In this document: positions 54,635-62,677 of the stretch, piece after piece
How the letters are laid out: each line of letters opens with the position of its first letter
Position numbering within the stretch: the stretch's first letter is position 1
DNA from: Asticcacaulis currens
GTDB lineage: Bacteria; Pseudomonadota; Alphaproteobacteria; Caulobacterales; Caulobacteraceae
Direction of reading: 5' to 3'
Length of the DNA: 64,000 nt
Assembly (NCBI RefSeq): GCF_028550395.1
Contig: NZ_JAQQKW010000012.1
Span: 1-64,000, forward strand
Made by a program: the position numbers and the translations under genes
The notes under the pieces: model-generated
The model's input: the letters and a program-made list of their open reading frames with translations, nothing else
Told to the model about the DNA's origin: nothing
The model's database searches: none

Positions 54635-57307
54635 CTACCCCGTATTGCGCAGGGCCGAGGCGATGCCATTGACCGTCAGTTGCATGGCCAGCTTGACCAG
54701 CTTGTGCTTATTGCCTTCGCGACGTTTTTTCAGCAGCTTGACCTGCATCCGGTTGAGCGTCTGAAGCAGGGCGTGCGAGCGCTCGATCGAGCCGCGCAAC
54801 TGCTCATGGGTGGACAGAAGCGTGCCCGCCTTGCGGATGCGTTTGGCCAGCGCCGTCATCTCTTCGTGTTCCTGACGGATGGTGGCGAAGATGCGTTGCG
54901 CCTCGACCGGATCGGAGGCCATGCCGGCATAGAGCGCGGCCATTTCCATATCCGACTTGGCCAGCGCCATTTCCATATTGGCCAGGAAAACTTCGAAGAA
55001 GTCCCATTCGTTACACATGTCGATCAGGGTCTGGTCATCGACGCCCAGCGCCTTGACTGCCGCATTGAAGCCGTAGAAGCCCGGCAGAACCATGCGCGAC
55101 TGCGACCACGAAAAGACCCACGGAATGGCGCGCAGGTCCTCGATCTTGCCCGACTTGGTGCGTGAGGCCGGGCGCGAACCGATCTTGAGGTCGGAAATCT
55201 CCGAAATCGGCGTCACCGAACGGAAGAAGTCGAGGAAGTGCGGGTCGTCATAGACTAGGGCGCGGTAGGCCTCGAACGACGCCTTGCACAGCTTATCCAT
55301 GAGCGGGCCGTATTTCGCCTCGGCCTCGGACTCCTTGACGTGGTGGGCGTCGCGCTCCTTGACCGGCAAGGAGGCGAGGAAGACCGCCGCCGAGAAGGAA
55401 TCGAGCGTCTTTCCGGCCGTGGTCTTGTTGCCGAACTTGCGGGCGATCATTTCCCCCTGCTCGGTGACGCGGATCTGACCGCCGACCGTGCCTTCGGGCT
55501 GGGCCATGATGGCGTTGAAGGACGGGCCGCCGCCGCGACCAACCGAACCGCCGCGACCGTGGAACAGACGCAGCGCCACGCCCTTCTGATTGCACACCGC
55601 CTTGATAGCCGATGAGGCCTTGTGCAGGCTCCAGCGCGAAGCCGTATAACCACCGTCCTTGTTGGAGTCGGAATAGCCGAGCATGACCTCCTGCACCGCC
55701 GGACGCCCCATCAGCGAGCGCATGGCCGGCAGGCCCAGCCAGCGCTTCATGATGTCGGGCGCCGCCTCAAGGTCTTCGATGGTTTCAAACAAGGGCGACA
55801 CACGGATCATGGTGTGCGGCGACGGCCCGCCATAGACCAGACCGGCCTGTTTCAGCAGGACCAGTGGCTCAAGGATGTCCGATACCGACTTGGCCATCGA
55901 CACCACATAGGCCCCGATGGCGTCGGGCCCGAAGGTGCGGATGACTTCGGCCGCCGCGTCGATAATGCGCAGTTCGCGGCGCGTCTCATCGGAATATTTG
56001 GCGAAGGGCCAGCGCAGCAGGCGGTCATTGGTCAGTTCCGCCACCAGCGCCGACACGCGCTCGTTTTCCGACAGCGAGCTATAGTCGAGCAGTTCCGACG
56101 ACTGCGCGAACAGTTCGGCAATCACGCGCTCATGCACGGCGGAGTTTTGCCGCATGTCGAGCGATAGCAGGTGGAAGCCGCACGAACGCGCGATCTGGAT
56201 GGTGCTTTTGAGCGTGCGCCCCACCAGCCGCTTGCCGCCATATTCGATCAGCGAATCGCGGATGATCAGCAGGTCGCGCACGAAGTTTTCCGCCGTCTCA
56301 TAGGCTCCGGCCAGCGGCGAGGCCAGCGGGTGCGGAATTTTCAGAATAGCCTGAGAGGTCGAGGCGAGACGCGTCTTGATAAAGGTGATGGCACGACGAT
56401 ACGGCTCATCGACGCGGTGGACATTGGTGTCGGACGATTTGCGCGCCAGCTCCAGCAGCGCGTCGGTAACCGGCGCCAGTTCCTCGGACAGGGTCAGTTC
56501 GATATCGAGCTTGTCGAGCTGCTGAAAATAGAAGTCGAGCACCAGCTTCGCCTGATTGTGGAAGGCGAAATTCATGGTCGTGTCATCGACGTGCGGGTGG
56601 CCGTCGCGGTCGCCGCCGATCCAAGAGCCCAGTTTCAGAACGTTGGGCAGTTCGCCCTCCAGCTCGATCTCGCGGTTCCAGTCGCCATAAAGCTCAACCA
56701 GCGCCGGCAGGATGGCACGGCGCACGGCCCCCAGCGAGTTCTGAATCTCGTCGGCGACCGTGATCCGTTCGGGGCGATTAAGGCGCGTATTGAACAGCAG
56801 CGCCACGGCGCGGAACAGGTCTTCCTCCAGCGCCTTACGCTCGGACGCGCGCGTTGTCCGCTCATAGGCCGACAGGAACTGCGTGATGTCGTATTCACGC
56901 TCAACGACCGAGGCGCGGCGCATCTCGGTCGGGTGGGCCGTAAACACCGGCGAGGCCAGAATACTGTTCAGCGTGTCTTCGATTTCGGCCTGCGAATAGC
57001 CCTTGGCGCGCGCCTGCTGCACCGCATTGGCAAGCGTAATAGCCTCCTGCGTACCGGGAAAGGTCTCGACGCGCTTGAGATTGGCCACATCCTCGGACAG
57101 GACGGTCAGGGTGGACAGGCAGGTCAGGACACGCGCCGCGTGGGCGGCTTCGGATTCGCTCAGGTCATCGACATCGGCGCTGTCGGCGCGCAGGGCCTCG
57201 ATCTTCGACAACACGCTGCCGCGCCCGAAACTATTGACGGCGTCGGTGAGAAACCCCTCCAGCATGGCGGTGTTCTGCTTGACGTGATCGATCATAGCGT
57301 CGGTCAT
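54635..57307 (-). CDS. ppc: Phosphoenolpyruvate carboxylase
   Basis: An 890-residue PEP carboxylase that makes oxaloacetate from PEP and bicarbonate to refill the TCA cycle. FTAHPTEMRRASV contains catalytic H125, LGSWIGGDRDGHPHV and MLGYSDSNKDGGYTASRW follow, and the FHGRGGSVGRGGGP loop is intact. QSRMVLPGFYGF is near the end. The C-terminus ALRNTG retains the family's NTG ending. AGGAGG six bases before ATG supports the start at 57307; the longer upstream frame has no family similarity. The region 57308-57665 (358 bp) upstream holds an AT-rich stretch, probably its promoter, and no gene. Confidence 0.97.
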   Translation of the reverse strand: MTDAMIDHVKQNTAMLEGFLTDAVNSFGRGSVLSKIEALRADSADVDDLSESEAAHAARVLTCLSTLTVLSEDVANLKRVETFPGTQEAITLANAVQQARAKGYSQAEIEDTLNSILASPVFTAHPTEMRRASVVEREYDITQFLSAYERTTRASERKALEEDLFRAVALLFNTRLNRPERITVADEIQNSLGAVRRAILPALVELYGDWNREIELEGELPNVLKLGSWIGGDRDGHPHVDDTTMNFAFHNQAKLVLDFYFQQLDKLDIELTLSEELAPVTDALLELARKSSDTNVHRVDEPYRRAITFIKTRLASTSQAILKIPHPLASPLAGAYETAENFVRDLLIIRDSLIEYGGKRLVGRTLKSTIQIARSCGFHLLSLDMRQNSAVHERVIAELFAQSSELLDYSSLSENERVSALVAELTNDRLLRWPFAKYSDETRRELRIIDAAAEVIRTFGPDAIGAYVVSMAKSVSDILEPLVLLKQAGLVYGGPSPHTMIRVSPLFETIEDLEAAPDIMKRWLGLPAMRSLMGRPAVQEVMLGYSDSNKDGGYTASRWSLHKASSAIKAVCNQKGVALRLFHGRGGSVGRGGGPSFNAIMAQPEGTVGGQIRVTEQGEMIARKFGNKTTAGKTLDSFSAAVFLASLPVKERDAHHVKESEAEAKYGPLMDKLCKASFEAYRALVYDDPHFLDFFRSVTPISEISDLKIGSRPASRTKSGKIEDLRAIPWVFSWSQSRMVLPGFYGFNAAVKALGVDDQTLIDMCNEWDFFEVFLANMEMALAKSDMEMAALYAGMASDPVEAQRIFATIRQEHEEMTALAKRIRKAGTLLSTHEQLRGSIERSHALLQTLNRMQVKLLKKRREGNKHKLVKLAMQLTVNGIASALRNTG

Positions 57308-57665
57308 CGCGGGCCTCCTGAATCTGTGTCGGTGCAGCCTGAGGCGTGTGCGGAGACCGGGCGGGCCGATCCGGACGATGGGGGCCGACGGATCAGGGCG
57401 GGCGGGGCTGAGGACACACAAAACCTGCCGCGAACGGCAGACCCCAGGCAGGAATTTCTCCACCCTAGCGCAAAATTTGTGCGCCGCAAGAGCGTTCAGG
57501 CGCAGATTTTTGCACCGCACAAATATGACGAACAATTACAAATGCTTGCCATATGATCGTGATGCAATAAAATTAAATGTCTGACAAGATTGAAGAAAAG
57601 TCGTTTTATTTGAAACATATACCGTATCCGAAGATAACGGTAACACGTCCGGCTAGGGCAAATAT

Positions 57666-58049
57666 CTAGCGCAATATCTCATTCATCGCCTGCGCCGCCT
57701 GAAACGACTGACCGATGCGCCAGGCCTTTTCCCGCAGCGCCTCGGCGCGCGGCGCGTCGAATACCTCTGCCGTCGTTTCCGCCCACAGGTCCAGCCAGCG
57801 GTCAAAATGCTGACGTTTCAGCGGTAAGGCCAGATGCTTCGGCAGGGGCCGGCCCTTGAAGACCGGCATGTCCGGTCGCGGGCCGTTCATCACCATACTC
57901 CAGAAGGCGGTCAGCATGTCGAAATGCGCGGGCCAGTCATCAACGGCGGCTTCAAACACCGGCCCCAGCAGGGCATCGGCACGCGCCCGTTCATAGAATT
58001 GTTCGACCAGACGGCGAAGCTCTGCGGGGGAATAGGTCGGATCGCTCAT
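57666..58049 (-). CDS. Group III truncated hemoglobin
   Basis: A 127-residue truncated globin. FYERARADALLGPVF begins the fold, with Tyr19 at the B10 position. AFWSMVMNGPRPDMPVF is typical of group III. H72 in KHLALPLKRQHFDRWL is the likely proximal (F8) heme ligand, and the HFDRWL motif is a group III signature. Proteins of this group bind oxygen, NO or peroxide, but their physiological role outside Campylobacter is poorly defined. It is followed, after a 358-bp gap, by ppc on the same strand. Confidence 0.88.
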   Translation of the reverse strand: MSDPTYSPAELRRLVEQFYERARADALLGPVFEAAVDDWPAHFDMLTAFWSMVMNGPRPDMPVFKGRPLPKHLALPLKRQHFDRWLDLWAETTAEVFDAPRAEALREKAWRIGQSFQAAQAMNEILR

Positions 58050-58106
58050 GCTTATCTATTAACAGGCCTTAACCGCACTCCGTCACCAATTGCTAAGCCC
58101 TGCGCG

Positions 58107-58272
58107 CTAGTGTCGTGAATTTGAAGTTCGCTTCAGTCTGATATCGAAAGCCGGGCGAACTTCAAATTCAAAAACGATATGAGATACAATAAGTTGCTAA
58201 TGTCCTGATGAATCGGAAATTCGCCAGTGAGCGGTATCAAGCGCATGCGAATTTCAGATTCAGGACACCAGG
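58107..58272. repeat. Palindromic repeat family D (tandem GTGTCcTGAAT units)
   Basis: Two palindromic units lie side by side. The first runs from TAGTGTCGTGAATTTGAAGT to about 58170, with 16-bp perfect arms TGAATTTGAAGTTCGC and GCGAACTTCAAATTCA. The second starts TAATGTCCTGATGAATCGGA at 58198 and ends GCGAATTTCAGATTCAGGAC then ACCA, again an inverted pair. The outer ends of the pair are also inverted copies of each other. The region separates two genes and has no coding potential. Confidence 0.7.
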
Positions 58273-58364
58273 GTCGAGGGTCAGCGCGTTTCCCGTAAAG
58301 GTTCGAGCCCCTTCGCGCCATGTGACAAATTCGCCCGCGTACAGTTTGCCTCAGAGGAACCGGT

Positions 58365-58967
58365 ATGGCCAAGGCTGTTTTTCATCGTCATCAACGCGTC
58401 TATGTCGAACCCGTTGGCACCTGGGCGACGATCGAACAGGTAAAGCCGGTGTGGGTCGCGGGGTTCGAGGAACCGATCCGGGTCACCTATGACTGCGGGT
58501 TGGGCCGGGACTTTCGCGCCGAAGAACTGACCGCGGAAACCGAGATCGAGGCGGCACCCGGCGACGCGCCGGGCCACACGCCGTGGCGGCTGATGCGGGC
58601 GCGCAACCGCGTGCAACCGGTCGAAGACTGCGCCCACCATCCTTATCCGGGCACCTATCCAGTCATCGTCACCGATCCTAATGACTGGGGCGGGTGGCGC
58701 GTGCCGGGGGCGGAATATGACCGCGATCCGGCCCTGATCGAGATGCAGGCGCGCCTGATCACCGCCGCGCCGCGCTTTTTCCGTCTGGCGCGCGAACTGA
58801 GCGACTATGTCAAGAGCGAAGGCACCACCCTGCCGGAGCCGCTGGTGCGTCTGGCCCGCCGTTTCGAGCAACTGCGCCGCGTGATCGAAACCCCGCCGCC
58901 CGAAGCGCAAGCCCGCCCGGCAGAGGCGCAGGCCGAGCCGGAGGTCGGGGCCGCTGCGGCAGAATAG
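58365..58967 (+). CDS. Hypothetical protein (200 aa)
   Basis: I do not recognise a named domain. The N-terminal part (AVFHRHQRVYVEPVGTWATIEQVKPVWVAG then EPIRVTYDCGLGRDFRAEEL) looks like a small beta barrel. The middle has WRLMRARNRVQPVEDC and HPYPGTYPVIVTDPNDWGGWRVPGAEYDRD. A helical segment follows, and then a low-complexity tail of Pro, Glu and Ala. No signal peptide or membrane helix is seen. Codon use resembles its neighbours. It lies 121 bp before pepN on the same strand. Confidence 0.72.
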   Translation: MAKAVFHRHQRVYVEPVGTWATIEQVKPVWVAGFEEPIRVTYDCGLGRDFRAEELTAETEIEAAPGDAPGHTPWRLMRARNRVQPVEDCAHHPYPGTYPVIVTDPNDWGGWRVPGAEYDRDPALIEMQARLITAAPRFFRLARELSDYVKSEGTTLPEPLVRLARRFEQLRRVIETPPPEAQARPAEAQAEPEVGAAAAE

Positions 58968-59088
58968 GAAACGCATGGGCGGCATACCCAATTTTAGGTA
59001 CGTCGGCATTGGCTTTTTGCAAGACTATGCAAAGATGGACGGCTAAGCTGCTGTCACCTTTGTTCCTGTTTTGCGAGACGCCGCGCGC

Positions 59089-61797
59089 ATGTACCGTACC
59101 GATATCGCCCGTCCCATCCGTCTGACCGATTATCGCGCACCTGATTTCGTTATCCCCGAAACGCGGCTGGCGTTTGATCTTCACCCGACGCAGACACAGG
59201 TCAAAGCCACCTATCGCATAGAACGGCGCGGGGCGGCGGATGCACCGCTGGTCCTGCTGGGCGAACGGCTGATCCTCAAGACGCTGCGGCTCGATGGGGT
59301 CGAGGTGGCGCCGGAGGCCTATGCGCTCACGCCGGAATGTCTGACCCTCAGCGGGGTGCCCGATCGCTTCACGCTTGAGATAGATGTCGAGATCAATCCT
59401 CAGGACAACAAGATGCTGGAAGGGCTATACATGTCCTCCGGCCGTTACTGCACGCAGTGCGAGGCCGAGGGCTTTCGCAAGATCGTCTATTTCCCCGACC
59501 GGCCGGACGTGCTGTCAAAATATACAGTGCGGCTGCGGGCACCGAAGGCCGGTTTCCCGCGCCTTCTGTCCAACGGCAATCTGATCGACAGTGGCGAGGA
59601 GGGTACGTTTCACTACGCCGTCTGGGAAGACCCCTTCCCCAAGCCGGCCTATCTGTTCGCCTTGGTTGCCGGCGAACTGGACGTTCTCGAAGACCGCTTC
59701 GTTACGATGTCGGGCCGCACGGTGGACCTCAAGATATTCGTCGATCCGGGCATGAGTGCGCGCGCCGCCTATGCCATGGACGCGCTGAAGCGCTCGATGC
59801 GGTGGGACGAAGAGACCTACGGCCGCGAATACGATCTCCACCTGTTTATGATCGTGGCCGTGCGCGATTTCAATTTCGGGGCGATGGAGAACAAGGGGCT
59901 CAATATCTTTAACGCCTCGCTGCTGCTGGCCGATGCGCAAACGGCGACCGATCTCGATTATGAGCGGATCGAAAGCGTCGTGGCCCACGAATATTTCCAC
60001 AACTGGTCAGGCAACCGTGTCACCTGCCGCGACTGGTTCCAGTTGTGCCTGAAGGAAGGCCTCACCGTTTTCCGCGATCAGAGCTTCTCCGGCGATCAGC
60101 GCGGCCACGCCGTGCAGCGCATCAAGGACGTCAAGATGCTGCGCGCACGGCAGTTCCCGGAAGATGCCGGGCCACTGGCCCACCCGGTGCGTCCGGCCGC
60201 CTATCTGAAAATCGACAACTTCTATACCGCCACCATCTATGAGAAGGGGGCGGAAATCGTCGGCATGTTGAAGACGGTCGTCGGCGCGGAGACCTACCGC
60301 CGCGCGCTCGACCACTATTTCGAAACGCATGACGGAACGGCGGCGACGCTGGAAGACTTCCTGAGCAGCTTCGAAGCGGTGACGGGGCAGGACTTTTCGC
60401 CGTGGCTGAAATGGTATGTCCAGGCCGGCACACCCGTGCTCAGCCTTTCCGCGACCTATGATGGCGACACGCAACGCCTTACGCTGACGGTGAGCCAGAT
60501 GACGCCGCCCACTCCGGCGCAGGCGCATAAGGCGCCGGTGCCGATCCCGGTGCGGCTGGGCCTGTTGTCCGGGGCCGGGGCCCCGCTGTCTTTCCGCTTC
60601 GCGGGCGAAACGGTGCCGGAGGCCCTCTTTGTGCTTACAGAGGCCCGGGCGCAATGGGTGCTCGAAGACGTGACCGAAGCGCCGGTTATTTCGGCCCTGC
60701 GGGGCTTCTCTGCCCCGGTCAAGCTCACACTGACCGAGCCCGAAGCGCACCGGTTTGCGCGCTTCCGCGGCGACCCCGACCCGTTCAACCGCTGGGAGGC
60801 GGCGCAAAGCCTGGCCAAGGCCCTGATCCTTGATCCGCACGGGGCCGCCGCCGACTATGCCGAGGCGCTGCGCGCCACCCTGACGGACCCGACGCTCGAT
60901 GCGGCGTTCAAGGCGCTGATGACCGGCCTGCCGACCGAGATGGACCTCGCCCAGAGCCTGACGCCGGTCGATCCGGCCTTCATCCATACCCGGCGTAAGG
61001 CGTTCAAGGCGGAACTGGCGGCGGCGCTGAAAACCGATGCCGAAGCCCTCTATGCGGCCCTGCCCGCCGAAACGACCTTCAGCCCGGATGCCGCCTCGGC
61101 GGGCCGCCGCGCCCTGCGCAACGCCCTGCTTGACCTGATCGTTGCCGCTCCGGACAGTGACGCGGATAGGAGCGAAGCGACTAGCGACCAAGCGGGAGCG
61201 CAGGCTGTACGCCGCCCGGAGGGCGAAGCCCCTCTCGAACGAGATGCGGCGAAGCCCCTGAGCGCAAAACAAAAAATCGCCAAAGCGCACTACCACGACG
61301 CCCGCAATATGACCGACATGATGGCTGGTCTGTCGGCCCTGTCGCAGATCCACGGCGCCGCGTATCAGGACGCGCTGGAGGACTTCTATGCGCGCTTTAA
61401 GTCCGAACCGCTGGTGCTCGACAAATGGTTCGCCGTGCAGGCCGCCTGCCCTCACCCCGAAACCCTTTCGCGGGTGCGTCGCCTGATCACGCATCCGGAT
61501 TTCGACCGCAAGGTGCCCAATCGCTGGCGCGCCGTGGCGCAGGCCTTCGCCGCCAATAATCCGGCCATTTTCCACGACGCCTCCGGCGAAGGCTATGCCT
61601 TTATCGCCGAGGAAATCCTCAGCGTCGATCGCTTTAATCCGATGACCGCAGCCCGCCTGATCGAAGCCTTTGGCGGTTTCAAACGCTATGCCGAGCCCCA
61701 CAGGGGGCTGATGCAGGCGGTACTGGAACGGATTTTAGGCACCGAAGGCCTGTCGAAAAATGTCGCTGAACTGGCCGGGAAGGCGCTGGCCGGTTAG
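59089..61797 (+). CDS. pepN: Aminopeptidase N (M1 family) with an unusual inserted segment
   Basis: A 902-residue zinc aminopeptidase acting on N-terminal residues of peptides in the cytoplasm. NFGAMENKGLNIFN is the exopeptidase motif, and VVAHEYFHNWSGNR is the zinc site (H300, E301, H304, with the downstream Glu in LKEGLTVFRDQ). The C-terminal helical domain follows. Between LRNALLDLIVAAP and AKAHYHDARNMTDMM lies an extra stretch of about 35-40 residues (SEATSDQAGAQAVRRPEGEA region, codons about 690-727). E. coli PepN has no equivalent there. The DNA of this insert is a repeat-like run of GCGAAGCG and GGGCGAAGCCC. ATG 59089 is preferred over a TTG six codons upstream. Confidence 0.94.
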   Translation: MYRTDIARPIRLTDYRAPDFVIPETRLAFDLHPTQTQVKATYRIERRGAADAPLVLLGERLILKTLRLDGVEVAPEAYALTPECLTLSGVPDRFTLEIDVEINPQDNKMLEGLYMSSGRYCTQCEAEGFRKIVYFPDRPDVLSKYTVRLRAPKAGFPRLLSNGNLIDSGEEGTFHYAVWEDPFPKPAYLFALVAGELDVLEDRFVTMSGRTVDLKIFVDPGMSARAAYAMDALKRSMRWDEETYGREYDLHLFMIVAVRDFNFGAMENKGLNIFNASLLLADAQTATDLDYERIESVVAHEYFHNWSGNRVTCRDWFQLCLKEGLTVFRDQSFSGDQRGHAVQRIKDVKMLRARQFPEDAGPLAHPVRPAAYLKIDNFYTATIYEKGAEIVGMLKTVVGAETYRRALDHYFETHDGTAATLEDFLSSFEAVTGQDFSPWLKWYVQAGTPVLSLSATYDGDTQRLTLTVSQMTPPTPAQAHKAPVPIPVRLGLLSGAGAPLSFRFAGETVPEALFVLTEARAQWVLEDVTEAPVISALRGFSAPVKLTLTEPEAHRFARFRGDPDPFNRWEAAQSLAKALILDPHGAAADYAEALRATLTDPTLDAAFKALMTGLPTEMDLAQSLTPVDPAFIHTRRKAFKAELAAALKTDAEALYAALPAETTFSPDAASAGRRALRNALLDLIVAAPDSDADRSEATSDQAGAQAVRRPEGEAPLERDAAKPLSAKQKIAKAHYHDARNMTDMMAGLSALSQIHGAAYQDALEDFYARFKSEPLVLDKWFAVQAACPHPETLSRVRRLITHPDFDRKVPNRWRAVAQAFAANNPAIFHDASGEGYAFIAEEILSVDRFNPMTAARLIEAFGGFKRYAEPHRGLMQAVLERILGTEGLSKNVAELAGKALAG

Positions 61798-61901
61798 CGC
61801 AAACATTCGCTTAACCTATTGACAAACTTTGACGATTAAAACCGTCCACAGGGGCCGCCCGCAACGGCCTCCGATCCGGTATGTGCGTAAGGGAGGCGAG
61901 A

Positions 61902-62450
61902 GTGGCGGGACTTGAGCGCGTCAGGTTCATGGTGGTGGATGACAACACGCACATGATCCACATTGTGAAAACGATTCTGCGCGGGTTCGGGGCCACCCAT
62001 GTGTTCGAAGCGCGCGATGCGGGCGATGCCTTTCAGCGCCTGCGCAATGACGCCATCGACATCGTTATCGTGGACTTCATGATGGAAGTGCTCGACGGGG
62101 TCGAATTCGTCCATATGGTGCGCAACTCCTCCGACAGCCCCAACCGCTACGTCCCCATCATCATGCTGACGGCGCACTCAGAGCGCTCGCGGGTCATGGC
62201 GGCGCGCGATGCCGGGGTCAATGAATTCTGCGCCAAGCCGGTGACGGCACTGGAACTGTACCGCAAGGTGGCCGCCGTCATCGACAAGCCGCGCCCCTTT
62301 ATCAAGACCGCCAACTATTTCGGACCCGACCGCCGCCGTCGTCAGGACGCCAAGTATCAGGGACCGGAACGCCGCGAAGGGTGGAGCGAGGACCACAAGC
62401 CCCCGGCGAAGGAGGCCGCGCCGCCGGCGGAAGAAAAAGCTGCCGGTTAG
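61902..62450 (+). CDS. CheY-like response regulator with a charged C-terminal extension
   Basis: A 182-residue receiver-domain protein. Acidic pocket D13-D14 (MVVDDN), phospho-acceptor D58 (IVIVDFMM), T90 (MLTAHS) and K112 (FCAKPV) are all present. No DNA-binding or enzymatic output domain follows. The tail (about 125-182) contains FGPDRRRRQDAKYQGPERR and then an Ala/Pro/Glu-rich disordered end, suggesting a protein-protein output. I choose GTG at 61902, with GGGAGG five bases upstream, over an ATG seven codons earlier. It lies 227 bp before a PleC-like histidine kinase gene on the same strand, so a two-component link is possible. Confidence 0.88.
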   Translation: MAGLERVRFMVVDDNTHMIHIVKTILRGFGATHVFEARDAGDAFQRLRNDAIDIVIVDFMMEVLDGVEFVHMVRNSSDSPNRYVPIIMLTAHSERSRVMAARDAGVNEFCAKPVTALELYRKVAAVIDKPRPFIKTANYFGPDRRRRQDAKYQGPERREGWSEDHKPPAKEAAPPAEEKAAG

Positions 62451-62502
62451 AGCGGTATGACGTCTGTGGGCCTCATTGCGCGCACGCCGCCACTGAGGCG
62501 GC

Positions 62503-62523
62503 TGCAAAAAGCGGCGTTTTTTG
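62503..62523. terminator. Hairpin GCAAAAAGCGGCGTTTTTTGC downstream of the response regulator
   Basis: GCAAAAA pairs with TTTTTGC around GCGGCGT. It forms part of a longer region starting AGAGCGGTATGA (62450 on) that includes CCGCCACTGAGGCGG and looks like a degenerate relative of the family C repeat. It lies 53 bp after the response-regulator stop. Confidence 0.45.
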
Positions 62524-62580
62524 CCCACAGCGCAATCGCAGTCCTGCCGCTTTCCGTCCCGCAAGACTCTCGACAAAGGG

Positions 62581-62595
62581 TTAACGCCCCGTTTA
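62581..62595 (+). promoter_or_regulatory. Possible CtrA box TTAA-N7-TTTA
   Basis: TTAACGCCCCGTTTA is one mismatch from the TTAA-N7-TTAA consensus of CtrA, the Caulobacter cell-cycle regulator. It stands 82 bp before the start of the PleC-like gene. A single site with one mismatch can occur by chance. Confidence 0.35.
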
Positions 62596-62677
62596 CCTTT
62601 TCAGTTGTACCCGAATCAAATCCGGTCTTCGCCCCTTCCACCCCTCACGCAGCCCCTACCCGGATCGCCCGACGCGC

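Noticed and set aside
58058-58073. CtrA-box-like TTAACAGGCCTTAACC before the globin gene
   Set aside because: The spacing is six rather than seven bases, so it does not meet the CtrA consensus.
58296-58325. tRNA-like 3' end (GGTTCGAGCCCCTTCGCGCCA)
   Set aside because: It resembles a T-arm followed by CCA, but no matching acceptor, D-arm or anticodon arm is found upstream, and the T-stem has a mismatch.
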